Below, in pieces: positions 23,816 through 32,560 of a DNA stretch of 64,000 nucleotides. The first letter of the stretch is position 1; each line of letters opens with the position of its first letter. The position numbers were made by a program, and so were the translations under genes. Below the pieces are notes generated by a model that had not been told where the DNA came from, ran no database searches, and saw nothing but the letters and a program-made list of their open reading frames with translations. Source of the DNA: CAYMND01 sp964465065 (lineage in GTDB: Bacteria > Acidobacteriota > Aminicenantia > UBA2199); NCBI GenBank assembly GCA_964465065.1, contig CAYXHZ010000006.1:1-64000 (forward strand), in the 5' to 3' direction.

Positions 23816-24777
23816 TAAATCATCTCCGTACGCCACAGGTCATGCAAGTGTATCAAGCCCAGCACCCGTTTCTGTTCGACCACCGCCAGCGAGGTGATAC
23901 GGTGGGTCTCCATGATCTTGAGCGCTTCGACCGCCATTTTCCCGGGGGCGATGGTCAGGGGCGAGCGGGTCATCACCTCGTCGACGAAACCGCTGCGGAA
24001 ATCGGTTCCGCGCCGAATCAGGCGGCGCAGGTCGCCGTCCGTGACCACGCCATGAAGGATACCGTCGGCATCGACCACCAGACCGACGCCAAACTTCTTC
24101 TCGTCGATCAGATCGACCACCTGCAAGAGCGGGGTGCGCGGGGCGATCAGGGGCAGCTCGTCGCCGCGGTGCATCAGGTGGGAAACTTTGAGCAGCTTTT
24201 TACCCAACGCCCCGCCAGGATGGTAGATGCGAAAATCCTCTTCCTGGAAGCCGCGCTTCTGCATCAGGGCAATCGCCAGCGCATCGCCGACGGCCAGAGT
24301 CAGGGTGGTCGAGGTGGTGGGAACCAGGCCGAAGGAGCAGGCTTCGCGCTCGACGCTGCAGTCCAGAACCACTTCGCTCTGTTGGGCCAGGGTCGAATCC
24401 AGATTCCCGACCATGGCGATCAGCTTGACACCGATGCGTTTGAGGTAGCCGATCAGGCGGATCACCTCCTCCGTCTCGCCGCTGGTCGACAGAGCCAGTA
24501 CCGTATCGTCTTCGTTGATGATACCCATGTCGCCGTGCAGGGCGTCGGCGGGGTGCAGAAACACCGCCGGAGTGCCGGTCGAGGTCAGCATGGCCGAAAT
24601 CTTCTTGCCGATCAGGCCCGATTTGCCCATGCCGGTGACGACGATACGGCCACGGCTGTCCATCATCAGTTCCACGGCCCTGACGAAACTGTCATCCATA
24701 CGGTCCGCGCCGATCAGCAGCGCCTGAGCCTCCGTGCGCAGAACTTCCCGGCCGACGGCCAGGATATCTTCATTCAT
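23815..24777 (-). CDS. kdsD: D-arabinose 5-phosphate isomerase KdsD (KpsF/GutQ family)
   Basis: A 320-residue protein. The SIS domain (about 1-190) shows VVTGMGKSGLIGKKI, TSTGTPAVFLHPADALHGDMG and LALSTSGETEEVIRL. Two CBS domains fill the C-terminal half. It converts ribulose 5-phosphate to arabinose 5-phosphate, the precursor for KdsA. ATG at 24777 has GGAG 8 nt upstream and overlaps the kdsA end by 8 nt. With kdsA and kdsC it forms a complete route from Ru5P to Kdo except for PEP supply. Confidence 0.95.
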   Translation of the reverse strand: MNEDILAVGREVLRTEAQALLIGADRMDDSFVRAVELMMDSRGRIVVTGMGKSGLIGKKISAMLTSTGTPAVFLHPADALHGDMGIINEDDTVLALSTSGETEEVIRLIGYLKRIGVKLIAMVGNLDSTLAQQSEVVLDCSVEREACSFGLVPTTSTTLTLAVGDALAIALMQKRGFQEEDFRIYHPGGALGKKLLKVSHLMHRGDELPLIAPRTPLLQVVDLIDEKKFGVGLVVDADGILHGVVTDGDLRRLIRRGTDFRSGFVDEVMTRSPLTIAPGKMAVEALKIMETHRITSLAVVEQKRVLGLIHLHDLWRTEMI

Positions 24778-25603
24778 GGGCAATTCTCCAACGGTACAAA
24801 TCGGTCAGCTTCTGCAGTAACGGCCGCAGCTGGCCAAGGTTCAGGGCGTTGAGACCATCCGACTTGGCCCGGTCCGGATCGGGATGGACCTCCATGAACA
24901 CCCCCCGGGCGCCGCTGATGATGCCGCATTGGGCGATGGTCGGGATGAAGCGGGGCAAGCCGCCGGTCACCTGCCCGGCCGCACCGGGCTGCTGGACTGC
25001 ATGGGTGGCGTCGATGATCACCGGGCAGCCGCTGTCGGCCATGATCGGCAGCGATCGCATGTCCACCACCAGATCGCGGTACCCGAAAGTCGATCCACGC
25101 TCGGTCAGCATCAGCCGCCGTCGGTCCGGACCGCGCACCTCGTCGATCTTGCTGACCACATGGGCCATGTCCTGCGGTGCCAGAAACTGTCCCTTTTTGA
25201 CATTGAGCCAGCAGGAACTTTTCGCCGCCTGGAGCAGCAGGTCGGTCTGCCGGCACAGAAAGGCGGGGATCTGGATGACATCGACCACTTCGGCCACCGC
25301 CGCCACCTGGACGGATTCGTGGACATCGGTCACCAGCGGCAGACCGGTTTCCTCTCTCACTTTCGCCAGGATGCGCAGACCTTCGTCCAGGCCCGGTCCG
25401 CGAAAGGAATGAATGGAAGATCGGTTGGCCTTGTCGAAGGAAGCTTTGAAAAGAAGCGACAGGTTCAGGTCATGTTTCAAGTCGAGCAGGACCCGGGCGA
25501 TGTGCAGAGTCAGTTCCTCGGATTCGATGACACAGGGACCGAGAATGAAGAGGGGGGTGTCGGCCGGAAAGGATTGAGTTCCGATCGTCAACGCATCGCC
25601 CAT
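24770..25603 (-). CDS. kdsA: 3-deoxy-8-phosphooctulonate synthase KdsA
   Basis: A 277-residue DAHP/KDOP synthase family barrel: FILGPCVIESEE, LFKASFDKANRSS, FRGPGLDEGLRIL, PAFLCRQTDLL, KGQFLAPQDM, TERGSTFGY and PVIIDATHAVQQPG. It condenses PEP with arabinose 5-phosphate to Kdo-8-P. CQ-type residues suggest possible metal use, but this was not resolved. ATG at 25603 has no Shine-Dalgarno sequence. Instead a TTGCGT-N17-TACAAT promoter ends 7 nt before the ATG, implying a leaderless mRNA. It is first gene of the Kdo operon. Confidence 0.96.
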   Translation of the reverse strand: MGDALTIGTQSFPADTPLFILGPCVIESEELTLHIARVLLDLKHDLNLSLLFKASFDKANRSSIHSFRGPGLDEGLRILAKVREETGLPLVTDVHESVQVAAVAEVVDVIQIPAFLCRQTDLLLQAAKSSCWLNVKKGQFLAPQDMAHVVSKIDEVRGPDRRRLMLTERGSTFGYRDLVVDMRSLPIMADSGCPVIIDATHAVQQPGAAGQVTGGLPRFIPTIAQCGIISGARGVFMEVHPDPDRAKSDGLNALNLGQLRPLLQKLTDLYRWRIAHE

Positions 25604-25610
25604 GGTCGGA

Positions 25611-25639
25611 ATTGTACCAGATATGGGGCGGCTACGCAA
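25611..25639 (-). promoter_or_regulatory. kdsA promoter predicted to give a leaderless transcript
   Basis: Minus strand: TTGCGT (25639-25634), 17 nt, TACAAT (25616-25611), then 7 nt to the ATG at 25603. The expected start site is at or next to the A of ATG, and no ribosome-binding site is present. Confidence 0.6.
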
Positions 25640-25678
25640 TGGGAAAGATGGAACGAGACCGGCAGGACCGTAAAAAAC

Positions 25679-27976
25679 TCAGGCCTCGGACTCTTCGGAA
25701 TCCCCGCTGCCCATGCCGCCGGCGCGCAGGCCGGCCAGGTCCTCGACCCCCATCAGGATCTCGCGCTGGTTGCGGCTGTTGGCCTCCGACACCACCCCCT
25801 GAGCCTCCAATTGGTCCATGATTCGCCCGGCGCGGGCGTAACCGACGCTGAGCCGGCGCTGCAGAAAGGACGTGGACGCCTGACCGGTCGAGATGACGAT
25901 CTCGGCCGCCTGGTAGAACAGTTCGTCGAGAACGTCGCTTTCCTCGCCTTCCTCGCGGTTGGTCTGCGCTTTGACCACCTGGGTGTTGTACTTGGGTTTC
26001 TGCTGCTTGGCCAGGAAGTTGACCACCCGCAGCGCCTCCTCTTCGGAAACGTAGGCGCAGTGCAAACGCACCAGCACAGCGGTTTTCGGCGGCATGAACA
26101 GCATATCGCCGTGTCCGAGCAGTTTTTCGGCACCCATGGCGTCGATGACCGTGCGCGAGTCGTGCTTGGAGGGCACGGCCAGGGCGATGCGCGAAGGGAA
26201 GTTGTTCTTGATGGTGCCGGTGATGACATCCACGGAAGGCCGCTGGGTGGCCAGAATGATGTGAATGCCAACGGCCCGGGCCTTCTGGGCGATACGGGCG
26301 ATATCGTACTCGATCTCCTTGGTCGATTCCATCATCAGGTCGGCGAATTCGTCGATTACGATGACGACATAGGGAAGTTTCACCGGCTCGCCCAGGTCGA
26401 CGGGAATGTCGCCTTCGGAATGAACCAGGAGCTCGATGCGTTTGTTGTACTGATCGAGGTTGCGCACCTGCAGGATGGCCAGTTTCTTGTAGCGCTCCTC
26501 CATCTCGTAAACGGCCCAGTCCAGGGCGTTGCGGGCCAGCTTGGTGTTGACCACCACCGGAGTCAACAGATGGGGCAGGGAATTGTAGATGGCCAGCTCC
26601 ACGCGCTTGGGATCGATGAGCACCAGTTTGACCTCGTCCGGCGAGGCCTTGTAGAGGATGCTGAGGATGATGGTGTGAATGGCCACGCTCTTGCCGCTGC
26701 CGGTGGCCCCGGCGATGATCAGGTGCGGCATTTCGCGCAGGTCGGTGATGAAGATCTCCCCGTTCTTGCTTTTGCCCAGGGCGATGGTCAACGGGGAACG
26801 GGAGTTGCGGTATTCGGCGGACTCCAGAATTTCACGCAGATGGATCACCTCGCGTTTCTTGTTGGGGATTTCGATACCGATGGCCATCTTGCCCAGGATG
26901 CGCTCGATGCGCACGTACTGGGCCCGGGCCGCCAGGGCCAGGTCCTCGGCCAGATTGGTGACGTCCTTGACCTTCACGCCGGTGTCGGGAACGAACTCGT
27001 AGGTGGTGATGACCGGGCCCGGAGTGTACTCCACGATGCGGCCGCTGATTTTGAATTCCTGCAGGCGTTGCGCCAGATCGTGCATCTTGTCCCGCAGCTC
27101 CTGATGATCGATCTGCGAACGTTCGGTCGGCGCGTCCAGGTAGGTCAGCGGCGGCGGGTGGTAGCCGATCAGCCCCCCTTCGCTGAGATCGCCGAACAGC
27201 AGCCCTTCTTCCGGTATCTTGCTCGGCTCCCGGACCAGGCGCTTCTTCTCCTTGCCGTCGAGTTCCGGTTCGGCCTTGACCGCCTCGATCTTGGGATCGC
27301 TTTTGCTCACCTTCTGGTGATACTTCTCCTCGATGCGCTTGATTCGGCCTTCCTCTTCCTTCTTGTCCTGCCGGTCCTGCCAATGGGACTGAAAGACCAG
27401 CAGCAGTTCACGACCGTTAGCCAGCAGCCACTTGACCAGGCGACGCATCGAGAACCGGGCCACCAGGGCCAGCGCGACAACCAGCAGCAGAAGAAACAGA
27501 AACAGGGCGAAGACGCTCTTGATCTGCCCGGAAACCATGTCGTTGACGATGAAGCCGATAAAACCTCCGCTGCGCACCTGGATGCCGTCCATGCTGACCA
27601 GCGGGTGGACATTGTCGAAAATCGCCGCCAGCGCCATGGCCAGCAGCAGGTAACCGACCGATTTGGTCACCATGCTGGGGATGCGGCGGTTGACCAGAAA
27701 ATAGACGGCCCAGATCACCAGGTAGACCACGACGGTAAACGAGGCGAAGCCGAAGAGCGTGTACAGCATGGCCGACAGGTAGGCTCCGAGACGGCCGGCC
27801 AGATTGTCGACGCCATCCTGAGCGCCGGCGGAAAAAAAGCTGGGATCGGTCGGAGAATAGCTGAACAGGCTGAACAGCAGCAGAACCGCCACAAAAATGA
27901 ACAGCAATCCCCAGAGTTCGTTGTGCAGACGAAGTTCTTGGGTGTCGACCATCCGGGGGTGCTGCGTGCTTTTCAT
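25679..27976 (-). CDS. ftsK: DNA translocase FtsK/SpoIIIE
   Basis: A 765-residue protein. Four or five N-terminal transmembrane helices (about 20-185) are followed by a charged coiled linker (about 190-290). The alpha/beta motor comes next, with Walker A GATGSGKS and Walker B VIVIDEFADLMM, then GIHIILATQRPSVDVITG. A C-terminal gamma winged helix (STSFLQRRLSVGYARAGRIMDQLE) reads KOPS/SRS-type polarity sequences. It pumps chromosome DNA through the septum and helps dimer resolution. ATG at 27976 is chosen because a near-perfect promoter ends 9 nt upstream; the open frame extends further but would include the promoter. It is monocistronic. Confidence 0.95.
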   Translation of the reverse strand: MKSTQHPRMVDTQELRLHNELWGLLFIFVAVLLLFSLFSYSPTDPSFFSAGAQDGVDNLAGRLGAYLSAMLYTLFGFASFTVVVYLVIWAVYFLVNRRIPSMVTKSVGYLLLAMALAAIFDNVHPLVSMDGIQVRSGGFIGFIVNDMVSGQIKSVFALFLFLLLLVVALALVARFSMRRLVKWLLANGRELLLVFQSHWQDRQDKKEEEGRIKRIEEKYHQKVSKSDPKIEAVKAEPELDGKEKKRLVREPSKIPEEGLLFGDLSEGGLIGYHPPPLTYLDAPTERSQIDHQELRDKMHDLAQRLQEFKISGRIVEYTPGPVITTYEFVPDTGVKVKDVTNLAEDLALAARAQYVRIERILGKMAIGIEIPNKKREVIHLREILESAEYRNSRSPLTIALGKSKNGEIFITDLREMPHLIIAGATGSGKSVAIHTIILSILYKASPDEVKLVLIDPKRVELAIYNSLPHLLTPVVVNTKLARNALDWAVYEMEERYKKLAILQVRNLDQYNKRIELLVHSEGDIPVDLGEPVKLPYVVIVIDEFADLMMESTKEIEYDIARIAQKARAVGIHIILATQRPSVDVITGTIKNNFPSRIALAVPSKHDSRTVIDAMGAEKLLGHGDMLFMPPKTAVLVRLHCAYVSEEEALRVVNFLAKQQKPKYNTQVVKAQTNREEGEESDVLDELFYQAAEIVISTGQASTSFLQRRLSVGYARAGRIMDQLEAQGVVSEANSRNQREILMGVEDLAGLRAGGMGSGDSEESEA

Positions 27977-27985
27977 TTCTGGCAA

Positions 27986-28014
27986 AGTATAGGCAGCACG
28001 CCTGTTTTTGTCAA
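27986..28014 (-). promoter_or_regulatory. ftsK promoter predicted to give a (near-)leaderless transcript
   Basis: Minus strand: consensus TTGACA (28014-28009), 17 nt, TATACT (27991-27986), then 9 nt to the ATG at 27976. There is no Shine-Dalgarno sequence, and the predicted leader is 0-3 nt. Confidence 0.68.
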
Positions 28015-28163
28015 GAAAGCTCCTGTTTTGGCTTTGTCGCCGGTCCGGGCCGCCATGCCGAAACGCAGCCCGTTCTTCCTGTTGCGACAGCAGTGAAAAC
28101 CGAAAAAAAACATGGTAATATTCAGCTACAATCAATCATTCGGCAACGCAACAGGAGGCATCC

Positions 28164-28523
28164 ATGGTTCGCAAAGCTTTGGTTTTGGCAGGCATCATCG
28201 CGGCATTGTTCATCGCCAGTCAGCTTCTGGCCGGAGAACAGGATTTCACACTGATCAATTCGACCGGCGTCGAGATCCATGAGCTGTACATCTCCGCCCA
28301 TTCGACCAACGAATGGGAAGAAGACGTCCTCAGCGTCGACACTTTGCCCGACGGCGAAGAAGTCACCATCAATTTTCCCCATGAAGAGGACGAATGCCTC
28401 TGGGACATGATGGTCAAAGACAGCGAAGGCAACAGCATCACCTGGCAGAACATCGATCTGTGCCAATACGCCAGCATCACCCTGCATTTCAAAGACGGCA
28501 AGGCCTGGGCCGAATGCGAATAA
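28164..28523 (+). CDS. Small exported protein of unknown function
   Basis: A 119-residue protein with a signal peptide (1 to about 23, ALVLAGIIAALFIASQLLAG) and an all-beta body: FTLINSTGVEIHELYIS, WEEDVLS, LPDGEEVTINF, ECLWDMMVKDSEG and WQNIDLCQYASITL. Similar small periplasmic proteins occur in Proteobacteria, sometimes misnamed. No activity is known to me. Two or three Cys could form a disulfide. AGGAGG lies before the ATG. It is monocistronic, ending at a strong intrinsic terminator. Confidence 0.75.
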   Translation: MVRKALVLAGIIAALFIASQLLAGEQDFTLINSTGVEIHELYISAHSTNEWEEDVLSVDTLPDGEEVTINFPHEEDECLWDMMVKDSEGNSITWQNIDLCQYASITLHFKDGKAWAECE

Positions 28524-28554
28524 GGCCCGCTCGCTGACTTCAGCCTCTCACAAA

Positions 28555-28587
28555 GGCGGCCAAGCTGTCCGCTTGGCCGCCTTTTTT
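28555..28587 (+). terminator. Intrinsic terminator after the small exported protein gene
   Basis: Perfect 10-bp stem GGCGGCCAAG / CTTGGCCGCC with a 7-nt loop and a T6 tract (28582-28587). It also separates the convergent yddG-like gene. Confidence 0.88.
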
Positions 28588-28598
28588 ACCTGTTCAGC

Positions 28599-29495
28599 TC
28601 ATCCGTTCAACGAACGCCAGCTCAGCCATGAGCCGGCGACGAGCAGAAAACAGCCCGCCCACAACCCGGCTCCGGGCATGACCCCGAGGTAGAGGACGCT
28701 GATCAGGGACGACAACAGCGGGGTCAGATAGGAAAAACTGGTCACCAGAGCCAGCTTGCCGTTGCGCATGGCCCTGTCCCACAGGCTGTAGGCCAGAAAG
28801 GTTGCCGTACCCAGGAAAACCGTCCGGACCAGGGTAGACGAATCCCAATGCCGTTCTTCCCCGGAAAACAGGGCCGCGACGGAGATCAGCACACCCGTCA
28901 GCAACAAAAAGAACGCCACCCCCCCGGCCGATGTCCCGCCCGCCCACCTGCGGGTCAGGTTGGAGTAGAGTGCCCAGCAGACTGCCGCCAGCACCGCCGT
29001 CAGGTAAGCCCCGGGGTTGGCAGCCAAAGCGGACAAAAGCCTCGTTTGCGGCCGATCTCCCATCGGCAGCAGAACCAGGACGATTCCCGACAAAGCCAGA
29101 ACGGTGGCCGGCCAAAGTGTCCAGCGGGCCTTTGCCCCCAGCAAGGGCAGCGACAGCAACAGGGTCAGCGCCGGCCAGAGATAATTGAGCAGTCCGACAA
29201 TCAGCGTTTCTTCCCGGTTGCGGCTCCAGCCGACAGCCAGATAGAGGAGCAGGGTATAGACGGTGAAGAGAGCGCCGCAACCCCACAGGTATTTCGCGGG
29301 CAGGGCCATCAGGGCCTGCCGCTGCCGTTTCGTCCGCAGGCTGAACAGAACAGCCAGACCGGCACTGAACAGACAAGTCAGCGCGGCGGCGCCGAGCGCG
29401 CCGAGATCTTCGGTCAGGCGTCGGCTGACGGCGATGGTCGAACTCCACAGCAATACGGCCGTAAAGCCGCCGGCGGTCGCCCGGTTGCAATTCAT
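28599..29495 (-). CDS. EamA/DMT-family transporter, YddG-like amino-acid exporter
   Basis: A 298-residue protein with ten hydrophobic helices in two EamA repeats. Key stretches match E. coli YddG, the aromatic amino-acid exporter: an AVLLWSS start, GLLNYLWPALTLLLSL, ALSGIVLVLL, WALYSNLTRRWA, LLLTGVLIS and SYLTPLLSSLISVLYLG. Probably it exports aromatic or neutral amino acids from the cytoplasm. The start overlaps the stop of the preceding membrane-protein gene (ATGA), and the operon begins with an exported M1 peptidase, which fits peptide catabolism with release of excess amino acids. Substrate assignment is inference. Confidence 0.8.
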   Translation of the reverse strand: MNCNRATAGGFTAVLLWSSTIAVSRRLTEDLGALGAAALTCLFSAGLAVLFSLRTKRQRQALMALPAKYLWGCGALFTVYTLLLYLAVGWSRNREETLIVGLLNYLWPALTLLLSLPLLGAKARWTLWPATVLALSGIVLVLLPMGDRPQTRLLSALAANPGAYLTAVLAAVCWALYSNLTRRWAGGTSAGGVAFFLLLTGVLISVAALFSGEERHWDSSTLVRTVFLGTATFLAYSLWDRAMRNGKLALVTSFSYLTPLLSSLISVLYLGVMPGAGLWAGCFLLVAGSWLSWRSLNG

Positions 29496-30388
29496 GACTG
29501 CGCAGTACCGGTCGAGGTTTGGTTAAAAACCTGGCGGTACAGACGATAGTGACTGTCGAAAACCCAGATCCGGACGAAGACTCTCGCAAGCATGAACAGC
29601 TGCTGAAGCAAAAAAACCAGCAGGATGGCCGGTCCCGTTGGGCCTTTCATGCTCTCTGCGAGCAGGTGGAAGACAAGCGCCAGCAGGAGACCTGTGAAAA
29701 TGAACAGGGAAAACAAACCGGCGACGGTCCCAAGATTCCGGAACGTCAGGCCCAGAGAGGAAGCGATCGCCCGCCGCACCCGTTTTTCCTGGCCAGCGAC
29801 GATGCCGACCTTGCCGTAACAGGAAACGATCAGCAGCAGGAGCGCCACGAACAGGTGCAGCACGGCTCCGCTCACGGCGACCCAGAAAAGCGTCGCTTCC
29901 GATTCGACGGTAACCGCCAAGTACTTGAGAATCAAAAACAAGGGCAGATAGACGGCGCATGCCGCCAGGATTTGGCAAACCGTCATGCTCACCGTCAACC
30001 GGAAAAAACGCCCCAGGTACAACCGGGCTCCGTCCAAGAACGCACCGAAAGAAAAGCTTTGTCCCCGCTCGATCAGGTGCAGGGTACCGGCGGACGAAAA
30101 AACGCCGAAGAGGAAGTAGACGACGACGATCCACCAGGACTGGGCGAGAACGGTGGCCAGAGTTTGGGCGCCGTGCCGCAGCAGCTCGGACAGGGCGGTG
30201 AAATCGAAGCCTTCCAGCAGCGCTTCCGGCAGCATGGAACCGCGCAGCCCTTCCTGCAGACGGCCGACCAGAGGCAGGACCGCCACCAGGGCCAGCAGAA
30301 GGTTGCAGCCGTACAGCAGGACCGTCAGCGGCAAGCTGAGGCTCATGTTCCGCAATCCGTTCCAATACGATTTCCAGATCTTGTTCAT
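29492..30388 (-). CDS. Six-helix membrane protein of unknown function
   Basis: A 298-residue protein with about six hydrophobic helices (near 18-42, 82-110, 135-160, 170-200, 215-245 and 250-275) and no recognised motif. The overall layout resembles DUF-type membrane proteins of the YesL/DUF4013 kind, but I cannot assign it. GGAGG precedes the ATG. It starts 14 nt after the M1 peptidase stop and overlaps the YddG-like gene, so all three are co-expressed. Confidence 0.65.
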   Translation of the reverse strand: MNKIWKSYWNGLRNMSLSLPLTVLLYGCNLLLALVAVLPLVGRLQEGLRGSMLPEALLEGFDFTALSELLRHGAQTLATVLAQSWWIVVVYFLFGVFSSAGTLHLIERGQSFSFGAFLDGARLYLGRFFRLTVSMTVCQILAACAVYLPLFLILKYLAVTVESEATLFWVAVSGAVLHLFVALLLLIVSCYGKVGIVAGQEKRVRRAIASSLGLTFRNLGTVAGLFSLFIFTGLLLALVFHLLAESMKGPTGPAILLVFLLQQLFMLARVFVRIWVFDSHYRLYRQVFNQTSTGTAQS

Positions 30389-30402
30389 CGGAGCCTCCGC
30401 CT

Positions 30403-32445
30403 TCAGGAAAAGATCGACAAGGACTGCATGACGTTCTGGAGAAAGAACAGAAAATCGCGGCCCAGTTTCCAGGATGTCTTCTTGAGCGGCTCGACCCGCA
30501 GACTGTTGTTGAGCCGGTTCAAATCCAAGGGAATCCTGTTCTGCGGGTCCAGGCTGGCCCAGACGATTTTCTGCGGCCGGCGGTACTTGAATTCCCCGCT
30601 GCGAGCCTGGCCGTCCCAGGTTTCCAGAACCTGAGTCCCGTCGTCGAAACAGACCAGCACATCGACCGGCAGACAGACGCCGCCCAGACGGTGCACAATG
30701 ATCTCGGAATCAAAGAGCGCTTGCCCATCCTGATCGCCATCCGCTTTTTTCAGCAATTCCTTGCCGCCGCCGATCCCGACGAGCCCCCGGTCGGGCGTCA
30801 GCTCACGATTGTGAATAGCGGCCAGGCGGTAGTCGCAGACATCCGAACCGTACAGCACCTGATCGAAAAACCAGTTCATGTCCGGGCCGAAGCGTTGACC
30901 ATGCCTGGCGGCCACCACCTCGTTGACCACGGCGATGAAGTCTCTGGCGCAGGGATGCCGGAATTTCCAGCGCTGATAGTAGGTCTTCATGATCTCGTCC
31001 ATGGTCGCTGTGCCGATCAGCCCCTCCAATGTGCGCAGCCAGACGGCCGTCTTCTGGTAGGACAGCGGGCTGTAGCCACCGTGGGGGTAATGCCAGGAAA
31101 AGCGGAAATTCTCGGCGATACTGGGATTTTTCATAGCGACATAGCCCTGACGGACATTGTCGCCGTCCCCGATCCGGACGGTGCAGAAATCGACCAGCGA
31201 AGTCCTGGCGCCGTAGGCATGATCCATGATCCGGGCCTCGTAATAGGTGTTGAAGCCTTCGTCCAGCCAGGGTTCCTCGAACTCGTTGGAGGCCAGAATA
31301 CCCATGAAGAATGCGTGACCGAACTCGTGCACCGAAACCATCTCGGTGAAGCGCAGACCGGGCGGCATGCCCCACAGGCAGCCGGCGGTGATCAGAGTGG
31401 TGTACTCCATGCCCGCCGAACCCAGACCGCGGAAAGGGGGATCGACAACGGTCAGGTGCGGGTAGGGGTATGCGCCCAGGTGTTCGCTGAAGTAGGCTAG
31501 GGCCGCCTTGACCGAATCGATGTGCCTGCCGGCCTGGCTGTAATGCTCCGGTTGCAGGTAAACCTGGATGTGGACATGCCGCCACTGATCCTGAGCGATT
31601 CGGAAGCGGGGCGAGGCCGTCCAGGCGAAGTCGACGATGTCCTCGGCCCGGATCGCCACGGTCTTGGTGCCGTCGCCGTTGTCCTTCTCGGACTGGGTGA
31701 TACCGCCGCTGCCGACAACGAATCGCCCGGGCAGCGTGATGCGCACATCGTAGACGCCGTGATTGGCGTAGAACTCGGAATCGGCGTGGAACTGATGGCA
31801 ATTCCACTGCCCTTTTGCGGCATAGCGCTGTCCGGCCGGTTCGTAAACCCCGAGTTTGGGGAACCACTGACCGACCAGAAAATAATCGTCGCTGTAGCCG
31901 GTTCGGGCGAAAATTTTCGGCAGTTTGCTGACGAATTCGATTTCGAGATCGATTTCCCCCTGCGGCAAGACCGGCTCGTCCAAGGTCACGGCCATGACCG
32001 TCTGATCATCGCTATTGCCGTCGTCAGGCTGAATGAAACGCATCCGGGCGGTCAGGTCCGATCCGTTGACCACCCGCAGGCGCTTGACATCGACAAAGCC
32101 CCAGTCCAGGGCCCGGTCCCCGTCCAGCCCGAAGCCGCGGTGCGAGCCCCGGGATTCCTTCATGAACGTGGAACGGGTGTTCTTGAAGGCGTTGAGGTAG
32201 AGGTGGAACTGCAGTTCGTCGACGGTGTCGTCCGACGGATTCTTCCAATGCAGGATCATACGGCCGTCTATCACCTTCTTATCGGTGTCCAGCCTCGCCT
32301 CCATATCGTAACGGGTCAGACGCTGACTCAGCGGCGACGGGAAGATATCCACCCCGGCGACGAGACGAAGCGTGAAAACCATGGTGAACGCCGCAAGCAC
32401 ACTAAACCGGACCGACAAGCCGGCCGCAGGATTATTTTTGCCCAT
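30403..32445 (-). CDS. Exported M1-family metallopeptidase
   Basis: A 680-residue protein with a signal peptide (about 1-32). The N-terminal beta domain (about 40-250) is followed by the gluzincin catalytic domain with H373-E-F-G-H377 and the third zinc ligand E396 (WLDEGFN), i.e. HExxH-x18-E. The usual GAMEN substrate motif is replaced by GSAGMEY. A C-terminal helical/beta region contains a Tyr-rich stretch. M1 enzymes remove N-terminal residues from peptides; this one would act in the periplasm. ATG at 32445 (MGKNN) is preferred because a TTGACT/TACACT promoter ends 6 nt upstream. It is first gene of the operon with two membrane proteins. Confidence 0.92.
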   Translation of the reverse strand: MGKNNPAAGLSVRFSVLAAFTMVFTLRLVAGVDIFPSPLSQRLTRYDMEARLDTDKKVIDGRMILHWKNPSDDTVDELQFHLYLNAFKNTRSTFMKESRGSHRGFGLDGDRALDWGFVDVKRLRVVNGSDLTARMRFIQPDDGNSDDQTVMAVTLDEPVLPQGEIDLEIEFVSKLPKIFARTGYSDDYFLVGQWFPKLGVYEPAGQRYAAKGQWNCHQFHADSEFYANHGVYDVRITLPGRFVVGSGGITQSEKDNGDGTKTVAIRAEDIVDFAWTASPRFRIAQDQWRHVHIQVYLQPEHYSQAGRHIDSVKAALAYFSEHLGAYPYPHLTVVDPPFRGLGSAGMEYTTLITAGCLWGMPPGLRFTEMVSVHEFGHAFFMGILASNEFEEPWLDEGFNTYYEARIMDHAYGARTSLVDFCTVRIGDGDNVRQGYVAMKNPSIAENFRFSWHYPHGGYSPLSYQKTAVWLRTLEGLIGTATMDEIMKTYYQRWKFRHPCARDFIAVVNEVVAARHGQRFGPDMNWFFDQVLYGSDVCDYRLAAIHNRELTPDRGLVGIGGGKELLKKADGDQDGQALFDSEIIVHRLGGVCLPVDVLVCFDDGTQVLETWDGQARSGEFKYRRPQKIVWASLDPQNRIPLDLNRLNNSLRVEPLKKTSWKLGRDFLFFLQNVMQSLSIFS

Positions 32446-32451
32446 GACTGG

Positions 32452-32480
32452 AGTGTAAGAAGCCACTATGGAAAAGTCAA
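32452..32480 (-). promoter_or_regulatory. M1 peptidase promoter predicted to give a leaderless transcript
   Basis: Minus strand: TTGACT (32480-32475), 17 nt, TACACT (32457-32452), then 6 nt to the ATG at 32445. No ribosome-binding site is present. Confidence 0.62.
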
Positions 32481-32503
32481 TCCTCGCACCGGGCAGGCCT
32501 GGC

Positions 32504-32533
32504 GTGACATTGCCATATCACCTGGGTTATCAT
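32504..32533 (+). promoter_or_regulatory. Promoter of the DUF438/hemerythrin gene
   Basis: GTGACA (32504-32509), 18 nt, TATCAT (32528-32533), with a 20-nt leader that carries a GGAGG ribosome-binding site. It is divergent from the leaderless M1 peptidase promoter. Confidence 0.5.
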
Positions 32534-32560
32534 GGGGAATGAAATCCAGCGGAGGGGCGC

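Noticed and set aside
24884..28096. Plus-strand open frame of 1070 codons
   Set aside because: It lies antisense to kdsA and ftsK, whose motifs and promoters are clear; the product is His/Gln/Asp-rich without any domain.
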